The position numbers and the translations under genes were made by a program. Below, in pieces: positions 1 through 4,890 of a DNA stretch of 11,702 nt (position 1 is its first letter; each line of letters opens with the position of its first letter). The DNA is taken from NCBI GenBank assembly GCA_913009915.1, contig CAJVYZ010000030.1:1-11702 (forward strand), in the 5' to 3' direction. The notes below the pieces were generated by a model. It was not told the DNA's origin. It saw only the letters and a list, made by a program, of their open reading frames with translations, and ran no database searches. The stretch is from an uncultured Gemmatimonadota bacterium (GTDB lineage: Bacteria > Gemmatimonadota > Gemmatimonadetes > Gemmatimonadales > GWC2-71-9).

Positions 1-60
1 GGTAGTCGGTTGGTGTGATTTATCGGAGTTCGTGTCAGTTGGTGTTTGTTTTTTTTTTTT
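1..60. other. Low-complexity junk outside the adapter (assembly artefact)
   Basis: This stretch is G/T-rich sequence ending in a run of T directly before an Illumina adapter. On the opposite strand it reads as adapter, then poly-A, then noise, which is what a sequencer emits after running off the end of a short insert. It should be trimmed and carries no biology. The matching stretch at the right end has the same form. Confidence 0.93.
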
Positions 61-126
61 CAAGCAGAAGACGGCATACGAGATATATCAGTGTGACTGG
101 AGTTCAGACGTGTGCTCTTCCGATCT
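61..126 (-). other. Illumina TruSeq index adapter (contamination)
   Basis: The sequence begins with the P7 flow-cell primer (CAAGCAGAAGACGGCATAC...) and ends with the read-2 primer end (...GCTCTTCCGATCT). An index lies between the two. Read on the minus strand the index is ACTGAT followed by AT, which from memory is TruSeq index 25. The genuine insert therefore begins at 127. Translations across this segment give well-known spurious peptides such as GVQTCALPIS and EEHTSELQS. Confidence 0.98.
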
Positions 127-519
127 CTTCAGATAGGCGACAGCCGCTGCTATCTGTTCCAGGACGACGTGCTCACCCAGATTTCCCGCGACCAGACCAT
201 GGCCCAGGAACTGATCGACCGCGGCGTGTTCAGCCGCTCCGAAGCAGACCGCACCCGCTGGGCCCACGTGCTGTCGAGCGCCATCGGCGGCAAGCAGACG
301 GCGCCGGTGGTCACCCGCGTCGACCGCAAGTGGGGCGACGTCGGCATGCTGTGCAGCGACGGGCTCACCAAGCACGTGTCTGACGATCGGATAGCCGAAC
401 GGCTGGGTACCATGTCCTCGGCCAAGCAGGTGTGTAAGGATCTGTTGCAAGACGCGCTCGACGACGGCGGCAGCGACAACATCACCATCATCGTGAGCCG
501 GGTGACGCAGAAGCGTTAG
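127..519 (+). CDS. PP2C-type (PPM) serine/threonine protein phosphatase, C-terminal part
   Basis: A 130-residue C-terminal fragment of a PP2C/PPM-family phosphatase, which removes phosphate from Ser/Thr in proteins using two or more Mn/Mg ions. The visible motifs occur in family order: Gly-Asp-Ser-Arg at the very start (typically mid-domain), an L-T-x-I-S-R-D-x-T segment, A-I-G-G, the metal-binding Cys-Ser-Asp-Gly-Leu-Thr (Asp codon 358-360), and the terminal Gly-Gly-Ser-Asp-Asn-Ile-Thr-Ile-Ile-Val (metal-binding Asp codon 475-477). The family is usually about 240-270 residues, so roughly the first half, with the N-terminal metal ligands, is missing. It is cut by the contig end, not by mutation. 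An apparent GTG start at 112 lies in adapter sequence and is false. Such phosphatases often sit beside Ser/Thr kinases, but the upstream neighbour is not in the window. Confidence 0.9.
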   Translation, partial: LQIGDSRCYLFQDDVLTQISRDQTMAQELIDRGVFSRSEADRTRWAHVLSSAIGGKQTAPVVTRVDRKWGDVGMLCSDGLTKHVSDDRIAERLGTMSSAKQVCKDLLQDALDDGGSDNITIIVSRVTQKR

Positions 520-523
520 TCTC

Positions 524-699
524 AAAGAGGGCTAGAAAGAGGGAAAAGAGGGAAAAGAGGGCTAAGAGGGAAAAGAGGGCTAAGAGGGCTAAGAGGGATA
601 AAAAGTCACATCGGTGACACGGCAACCAGGCCGACTGTTGTGAACCTCTTAGCCCTCTTAGCCCCCTTAGCCCTCTTAGCCCTCTATCCCTCTATCCCC
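524..699. repeat. 9-bp tandem repeat array and its inverted complement, with internal hairpin
   Basis: The left arm (524-600) is a degenerate array of AAGAGGGCT and AAGAGGGAA units of 8-10 bp. The right arm (645-699) is AGCCCTCTT units, the reverse complement of the same motif, decaying into CTATCCCTCTATCCCCC. The arms could pair into a long imperfect hairpin. The 44-bp centre holds a perfect 5-bp stem with a 4-base loop (GTCAC at 605-609, GTGAC at 614-618). It starts five bases after the phosphatase stop, so it may end that transcript, although no T-run follows. It may equally be a recombination-prone intergenic repeat. Confidence 0.85.
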
Positions 700-796
700 C
701 TGCCTGTTCCGGTGCAGCAGATTGCAGCGCCCTTCCGCTCCGCGGTGACCCTCGTCACAGACCCAGGATGGCGCATGCCGTAGCATCATTGCTACC

Positions 797-1330
797 ATGG
801 CCACCCAGCAATCCGACGACAGCCATATGTCGCAGGAGGTCGATGACCTCCTGGGGCAACTCAAGTCACAGCCGTTCGGCGCCGCCCACCGGTCGCAGCC
901 TCGCATCGTGGCCACGCCGCGTCCCGCCGTCGGCGGCGGGGTGGTACGAGATAGCTATCCGTGGGCCAAGGTTCTCCTGGTGGCCTCCCTCGGCTTGGGT
1001 CTGGTGTTCTGGCCCTACGCCCACGGCTGCGGGCTAGGCCTCACCTCGTATTTTGTCGCCCTGGGCGTCCTCCTGGTGACCGCCGCCTGGGCCCTGCAGG
1101 CCGCCTGGCGCCAGCACTCCGCCTGGGCCTACGGCTTCGGCCTGGCCATAGTTGTGTGGGGCGCCGGGCTCAGCCTCGCGCAGGTACTCCCCCGGGTCGG
1201 CTACGCCCAGAACGCCGCCTTCTGGAGTTGCCAGGCGGGCTTGGCACCCCCGCCGGCGGACGCCGCCGCACCGGCCGAGTCAGCGCCGGCCGGGGATGTA
1301 CCGCTGGCGGATCTGCCACCGTTTTTCTAG
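797..1330 (+). CDS. Hypothetical small membrane protein
   Basis: A 177-residue protein that I cannot assign to a named family. Residues 1-53 are hydrophilic and probably cytoplasmic (N-terminal acidic segment with Gln-Glu-Val-Asp-Asp-Leu-Leu). Three hydrophobic segments follow at roughly 54-73, 83-104 and 112-130, consistent with membrane spans. The C-terminus is Ala/Pro-rich and low in complexity, ending Pro-Pro-Phe-Phe. Codon use and third-position GC match the neighbours, supporting a real gene. The ATG at 797 has no clear ribosome-binding site, and a second in-frame ATG at 827 is an alternative start. A perfect 9-bp inverted repeat lies at 833-853 just inside the coding region. It is convergent with the M28 peptidase gene downstream. 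Function is unknown. Confidence 0.72.
   Translation: MATQQSDDSHMSQEVDDLLGQLKSQPFGAAHRSQPRIVATPRPAVGGGVVRDSYPWAKVLLVASLGLGLVFWPYAHGCGLGLTSYFVALGVLLVTAAWALQAAWRQHSAWAYGFGLAIVVWGAGLSLAQVLPRVGYAQNAAFWSCQAGLAPPPADAAAPAESAPAGDVPLADLPPFF
833..853. repeat. Perfect 9-bp inverted repeat near a start codon
   Basis: CAGGAGGTC (833-841) and GACCTCCTG (845-853) are exact reverse complements separated by GAT. The left arm contains an AGGAGG ribosome-binding core and the right arm its complement. The repeat lies within codons 13-19 of the membrane-protein gene. It could form an mRNA hairpin near the start, or be a chance result of the Gln-Glu-Val-Asp-Asp-Leu-Leu codons. Confidence 0.6.
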
Positions 1331-1342
1331 TTCTGCACACAA

Positions 1343-1447
1343 TTAGAAAGTCACGCTGATCCCGACGCCGGGCGATTTCGTCGCGGCCACATATATCGGG
1401 TACGCCGTGACACGGGCCGCATCCGCCTGACCGCCCGCTACCGCCCG
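1343..1447 (-). pseudogene. Possible remnant: C-terminal end of an outer-membrane beta-barrel protein
   Basis: On the minus strand, 34 sense codons after an in-frame TAG (1448-1450) end with TAA at 1343-1345. The last residues read Ser-Pro-Gly-Val-Gly-Ile-Ser-Val-Thr-Phe. A terminal Phe with hydrophobic residues at every second position before it (Phe, Val, Ile, Val) is the known beta-signal of outer-membrane barrels. A short strand-turn-strand pattern (Val-Thr-Ala-Tyr-Pro-Ile-Tyr-Val, then Lys-Ser-Pro-Gly) precedes it. No start codon or upstream gene body exists: the reading frame runs straight into the TACCGCC repeat and stops. It lies 3' of the M28 peptidase on the same strand, so a following gene may have been deleted to its last codons. 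A chance reading frame remains possible. Confidence 0.35.
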
Positions 1448-1535
1448 CTACCGCCCACCTACCGCCCGTTACCGCCTTTACCGCCCTACCGCCTTACCGC
1501 CCTACCGCCTTACCACCCTACCGCCCTACCGCCCC
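1429..1535. repeat. Degenerate TACCGCC tandem repeat
   Basis: About a dozen units of TACCGCC with variable endings (CGC, CAC, CGT, TT, C) run with a period of 7-10 bp between the two convergent genes. The array ends exactly at the stop codon of the M28 peptidase gene, where CGCCC (1530-1534) and GGGCG (1538-1542) form a small dyad around the stop. Together with 1331-1428 this fills the convergent gap. No canonical terminator with a T-run is visible for either gene. Confidence 0.85.
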
Positions 1536-3055
1536 TAGGGCGTCGCCGCCACCTTCCGCGGCACCATCTCATCCCTCATCGCCAAATGATACGCCGTCGC
1601 AGCCACCACCACCGCGGCCTGTTTCAGATCCTCGAGCATCAGGTGATCAAAGGTGTCGAGGTTGGTGTGGTGCGTGTTGATGCCGTACTCGATCGGGTCC
1701 TGGATGAAGTTGAACCCGGGGATGCCGGCGGCGTCGAACGACAGGTGGTCGGTGCCGCCGGTGTTGCCGTGGCGTACCGCCACCACGCCCAGGTCGCGGA
1801 AGGGCCACAGCGTCTGCTCGAAGATCGGGGAGGCCGCTGCGTTCTTCTGGTTCCAGATGCCGCGGATCTTGCCGGTGCCGTTGTCGACGTTGAGGTAGGC
1901 CGAGATCTTGTCGTGCAGTTCCGGGTGGTCGGCCAGGTATTCCCGCGAGCCCCACAGGCCTTGCTCCTCACCGCTCCACAGGCCGATGCGGATGGTCCGC
2001 CGCGGCGTGACGCCCAGGGTCTTGAGAATGCGCATGGCCTCCATCATGACGATGGAGCCGGCGCCGTTGTCGGTGGCGCCGGTGCCGTAGTGCCACGAGT
2101 CGAGGTGGGCGCCGATCATGACGTACTCGTCGGCCAGGTCGCCGCCGGGGATGTCGGCCACCGAGTTGTACGACATGAGGTCGTCGTCGTAGAACCGGGT
2201 CTCCACGTCGATTTCGAGCGTAACGCTCCGGCCCTCGGTGAGGTTGCGGTACATCTCGTTGTACTGCTCCTGCGAGACGACCAATTCGGGGAGCGGATCG
2301 TCGTAGCGGCCGTAGCGGCCGAACAGCTTGCCGCCGCCCCGGATGATGCCGTTGGGACGGGAGGACGGTGTCAGGATGAGGGCTACCCCGGCGGCACGCA
2401 GATCGGCGTCCTGCCGCGCCTGGGCGTCGGCGATCCGCGTCATCAGAGAATCCCAGTTGATGGGGCCGCGCCCCCGCCGCCGGTTGGGACGGTCCACGGC
2501 CGGCTGCAACAGGCTGTCCACCGGGGTGCGCCGGTAGCGGTGCTCGAATTCCGCCAGGATATCGCTCGGTTCTCTCAGCATCACGAAGGCGCCGGCCAGC
2601 GAACCGGTGAACGACGCCAGGGAATCGAAGCCGCCGGGCACCACCACCGCCGATCCGGTGATGGGTCCGTTGGTGCCGCCGGTCCAGCCCACCGGCTGGG
2701 CGTTGAGCGGCTGGCTGAAGGGTTCCAGAATGGTGCCCTGGTAACGAACCCTTTCCCAGCCGCGGCCGAACTCGCCCCAGGGTTCCACGGCCGCGTTGGC
2801 CAGGCCCCACTCCTCGAACTTGGCGACGGTCCAGTCGTTGGCCCGCCGCATACCGGGGGAGCCGGTGAGCCGTGGACCGATGACGTCGGTCAGGTGGTGG
2901 GCCAGGGCCTCCATTTGTGAGTTTTCCAGCCCTTCTGCCCTGATCTGGGCGACCATGTCGAGGTCGAGCGACTCGGACGCGATCTGGGCGGGAAGGGTTG
3001 TGGGGGCGGTAAGGGCCGCCAGGGCGGCGGCGAGGACGAACTTGGGGAAACGCAT
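1535..3055 (-). CDS. Secreted M28 family zinc metallopeptidase
   Basis: A 506-residue M28-family aminopeptidase/carboxypeptidase-like enzyme with a co-catalytic two-zinc site. Residues 1-23 are a Sec signal peptide (Arg, Lys, hydrophobic core, Leu-Pro-Ala then Gln), so it acts outside the cytoplasm. Residues about 40-130 are the N-terminal part of the peptidase fold, and 130-290 hold a PA-like inserted region with a low-complexity Arg-rich stretch (190-198). The catalytic half shows His317 and Asp319 (Gly-Ala-His-Leu-Asp-Ser), bridging Asp329 (Thr-Asp-Asn-Gly-Ala), base Glu363 and ligand Glu364 (Gly-Glu-Glu-Gln-Gly), Asp391 and His463 (Thr-His-His-Thr). All expected ligands are present, so it should be active. 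The ATG has a GGAG ribosome-binding site 6 bases upstream. Substrate is not predictable. A lipoprotein gene lies upstream on the same strand. Confidence 0.93.
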   Translation of the reverse strand: MRFPKFVLAAALAALTAPTTLPAQIASESLDLDMVAQIRAEGLENSQMEALAHHLTDVIGPRLTGSPGMRRANDWTVAKFEEWGLANAAVEPWGEFGRGWERVRYQGTILEPFSQPLNAQPVGWTGGTNGPITGSAVVVPGGFDSLASFTGSLAGAFVMLREPSDILAEFEHRYRRTPVDSLLQPAVDRPNRRRGRGPINWDSLMTRIADAQARQDADLRAAGVALILTPSSRPNGIIRGGGKLFGRYGRYDDPLPELVVSQEQYNEMYRNLTEGRSVTLEIDVETRFYDDDLMSYNSVADIPGGDLADEYVMIGAHLDSWHYGTGATDNGAGSIVMMEAMRILKTLGVTPRRTIRIGLWSGEEQGLWGSREYLADHPELHDKISAYLNVDNGTGKIRGIWNQKNAAASPIFEQTLWPFRDLGVVAVRHGNTGGTDHLSFDAAGIPGFNFIQDPIEYGINTHHTNLDTFDHLMLEDLKQAAVVVAATAYHLAMRDEMVPRKVAATP

Positions 3056-3165
3056 GAGACGCTCCGGGCAAAGTCAGCCCGAAATGTAGTCGGCCTTGCC
3101 GGTCTCCGGCCAATCTGTAGGTAGCTCGCTTGGCGAAGCCTACGCCGAAACACGTCCCCGTTGAG

Positions 3166-3411
3166 TTACTGACCATCCCGCCGTACCTCGACCGTGATGA
3201 CGTGAGGCTCGGTAGACGGTGGTGTGGTATCGAGAAGAGCTGGTGTCTGGATGCCCGGGTGTGGGCCGGGGCCACCACAAAGGAAACAAGCCCCCCACTC
3301 GCTCAGGTCCACGGTCTTACGGGGACCGGTGATATCGCTGCACGCTGACAGGGTGGTCATGGTGAGCAAGCAGGTCGGTACCAGCAGGCGGCGCCAGTGT
3401 CTTCGTGTCAT
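3166..3411 (-). CDS. Small putative lipoprotein
   Basis: An 81-residue protein starting at an ATG with a strong ribosome-binding site (AGGAG, minus strand 3423-3419, seven bases before the start), which rules against the upstream in-frame start at 3441. The N-terminus is Arg-rich (Met-Thr-Arg-Arg-His-Trp-Arg-Arg), followed by a hydrophobic core and a lipobox Leu-Ser-Ala-Cys with Cys24 as the lipidation site. The mature part, about 58 residues, has Cys-Ser-Asp-Ile-Thr-Gly-Pro, then Trp-Gly-Ala-Cys-Phe-Leu-Cys-Gly-Gly, and a Pro-rich tail. Two further cysteines could form a disulfide. It probably sits in a membrane facing the periplasm. No family is recognised. It is divergent from the Rrf2 regulator and precedes the M28 gene by 110 bp on the same strand. 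Confidence 0.7.
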   Translation of the reverse strand: MTRRHWRRLLVPTCLLTMTTLSACSDITGPRKTVDLSEWGACFLCGGPGPHPGIQTPALLDTTPPSTEPHVITVEVRRDGQ

Positions 3412-3580
3412 GATCCCTCTCCTGGTGAACTGTGCCGTCACGCTACTTGGGCTCGGTCAAGGGCGAGTCAAGAATTGGGGAGCTATTGACTCGGCAATAC
3501 GTGAATCTTCACGCAGGCTTCATCGAGGCTTCATCCCACCCGGGCCATTTATCGGAGACCCCAATTGTCCGAGTAACGGC
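3412..3580. promoter_or_regulatory. Divergent control region with candidate operator sites
   Basis: This gap between the divergent lipoprotein and Rrf2 genes must hold the promoter of the respiratory operon. Visible structures are: a perfect 8-bp dyad CGAGTCAA (3464-3471) / TTGACTCG (3486-3493), half-sites 22 bp apart; an overlapping dyad TATTG (3484-3488) / CAATA (3495-3499); GTCAAG twice at 11-bp spacing (3456, 3467); AGGCTTCATC twice at 11-bp spacing (3515, 3526); and AATTGGGG (3473-3480) / CCCCAATT (3559-3566). Spacings of 11 and 22 bp fit proteins binding one face of the helix. TTGACT at 3486 resembles a -35 box, but no good -10 follows. Binding by the adjacent Rrf2 protein is inference. 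Confidence 0.5.
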
Positions 3581-4021
3581 GTGCACCTCACCAAGAAGAG
3601 CAAATACGCTCTGTTGGGCTTGGCCTATTTGGTATCCCGAGACCGGGGGACCACCGTGCCGCTGGCCGAGGTTGCCAAGGCGCAGGCGCTGCCGGCCACC
3701 TTCCTGGCCAAGATTTTTCAGGAGCTTGCCCGCCACGGAGTGCTCGAAGCGGATCGAGGTCGTGGGAGCGGGTACACGCTGAGCCGCGCCCCGGCCGAGG
3801 TTCGGGTGCGGGAGGTGGTTGAGGCGGTCGAAGGCCCCATGGCGCTGAAGCAGTGTCTCCTATGGAGCAACGACTGTGGCGAGGAGGATCCGTGTCCGCT
3901 GCATTACCGCCTCGAACAGTTTCACGCCCAACTAGATGACGTGTTGAACGAGGTCACGTTGGCGGACTACGCCGACAAGACAGCCCACGTGAAGTCCCAG
4001 AAACGGGGAGCGACGTCATGA
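3581..4021 (+). CDS. Rrf2-family Fe-S transcriptional regulator (NsrR/IscR-like)
   Basis: A 146-residue Rrf2-family DNA-binding protein. The GTG start gives the family N-terminus (Leu-Thr-Lys-Lys-Ser-Lys-Tyr-Ala-Leu). No ATG lies between it and the upstream control region, and the ribosome-binding site is weak. Residues 1-70 are the winged helix: a recognition-helix region Pro-Ala-Thr-Phe-Leu-Ala-Lys-Ile-Phe-Gln-Glu-Leu and a wing Arg-Gly-Arg-Gly-Ser-Gly-Tyr. Cys92, Cys99 and Cys105 are spaced like the three cluster-ligating cysteines of NsrR and IscR, so it probably binds a [2Fe-2S] or [4Fe-4S] cluster and senses NO, oxygen or iron-sulfur status. Its TGA overlaps the ATG of the cytochrome c gene (ATGA at 4018-4021), so it is translationally coupled to the respiratory operon and probably autoregulates it. 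Whether it is NsrR proper cannot be told from sequence alone. Confidence 0.9.
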   Translation: MHLTKKSKYALLGLAYLVSRDRGTTVPLAEVAKAQALPATFLAKIFQELARHGVLEADRGRGSGYTLSRAPAEVRVREVVEAVEGPMALKQCLLWSNDCGEEDPCPLHYRLEQFHAQLDDVLNEVTLADYADKTAHVKSQKRGATS

Positions 4022-4857
4022 GGTTGTTGTCCCTGAGTATTGGCCTGGTCATGCTGGGCCTGGCCGCTGCACCGACGCGGCTTACCGCTCAAGAATCCTC
4101 CGGCGAGGCGATCTTCCAGCAAAAGTGCTCCGCCTGCCATCTCACCGGAAGCGATCGGTTGGTAGGGCCCGGCTTGGCAGGCGTCACCACCCGTCGCGAT
4201 CCCGCTTGGCTCAAGCGGTTCATCATGCAGCCCGATCAAGTGCTCGCGTCCGGCGATTCGATCGCCAACGCCTTGCTGCTGGAATACCAAGTCCCCATGC
4301 CGAATATCGGCACCACGGATGCCGAGGCCGAGGCGTTGATCGCATTTCTCAGCGGTGCCGAAGCCGCCGGGGAGAGTGGCGCGCAACAGGTGGCGGTCGC
4401 GCCGGCCACGGAGGAGCAGATCGTCCTGGGGCAGAATCTGTTTCAAGGGACGACGCGGTTCAGCAACAATGGGCCGACGTGCAACTCGTGCCACGAGGTC
4501 ACCAACGACGCCGTCATCGGCGGTGGCATCCTCGCTCGCGAACTGACCACGGTGTTTTCCCGCCTCGGGGGACCCGGCGTGCGCGCGATTCTGGGAAGCC
4601 CGCCGTTTCCGGTTATGCAGCGGGCCTACCAGGGCACACCGCTGACCGACGAGGAAGTGGTGGCCTTGGTGGCGTTCCTCGAGCGAGCCGATGCGGAACA
4701 GGCGCTGCACCAGCCACGCGACTACGGCATCAAGCTGTTCGGCGCCGGCGTGGTCGGCGTCCTTATCCTCCTCGGCCTCTACTCCTTGTTGTGGAGAGGT
4801 CGCCTGAGGGGATCGGTCAACCAGGCGATCTACGACCGGCAGATTTCGTCCACCTGA
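4018..4857 (+). CDS. Diheme membrane-anchored cytochrome c (NarC-like)
   Basis: A 279-residue exported cytochrome c with two class-I-like heme domains. Residues 1-24 are a signal peptide ending Leu-Thr-Ala then Gln. The first heme site is Cys37-Ser-Ala-Cys-His41 with Met94 (Pro-Met-Pro-Asn) as likely axial ligand. The second is Cys155-Asn-Ser-Cys-His159 with Met200 as candidate ligand. A single transmembrane helix at about 241-259 followed by a basic tail anchors it with hemes outside and C-terminus inside. The ATG at 4018 has GGGGAG seven bases upstream and overlaps the regulator's stop. Its position directly before narG matches narC of Thermus, a diheme subunit associated with NarGHI, and the cytochrome c gene that opens Nitrobacter-type nxr operons. 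It probably carries electrons between NarI and soluble carriers or an oxidase. Confidence 0.9.
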   Translation: MRLLSLSIGLVMLGLAAAPTRLTAQESSGEAIFQQKCSACHLTGSDRLVGPGLAGVTTRRDPAWLKRFIMQPDQVLASGDSIANALLLEYQVPMPNIGTTDAEAEALIAFLSGAEAAGESGAQQVAVAPATEEQIVLGQNLFQGTTRFSNNGPTCNSCHEVTNDAVIGGGILARELTTVFSRLGGPGVRAILGSPPFPVMQRAYQGTPLTDEEVVALVAFLERADAEQALHQPRDYGIKLFGAGVVGVLILLGLYSLLWRGRLRGSVNQAIYDRQISST

Positions 4858-4890
4858 ATCCACCACCAGCCAGAAACCAGGTAACGACCA

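Noticed and set aside
112..126. GTG start for the phosphatase gene
   Set aside because: It lies within adapter sequence; the gene is truncated at 127.
15..383. Reading frame with Arg-rich peptide across the left end
   Set aside because: Its first part is translated adapter (the known spurious CALPIS-type peptide), and the rest is a shifted frame of the phosphatase gene.
524..699. CRISPR array
   Set aside because: Units are 8-10 bp without unique spacers, and no cas genes are nearby.
1586..2920. 444-codon plus-strand open frame opposite the M28 peptidase
   Set aside because: The M28 gene has signal peptide, all metal ligands and a ribosome-binding site; the opposite frame is a GC-rich shadow without motifs.
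3484..3499. FNR/NNR box in the operon control region
   Set aside because: The TTG...CAA spacing is 6 bases, not the 8 expected for TTGAT-N4-ATCAA, so this is not an FNR-type site.
3224..3580. N-terminal extension of the Rrf2 regulator by 119 codons
   Set aside because: The extension crosses the divergent control region and lipoprotein gene, and the Rrf2 family begins at Leu-Thr-Lys-Lys.
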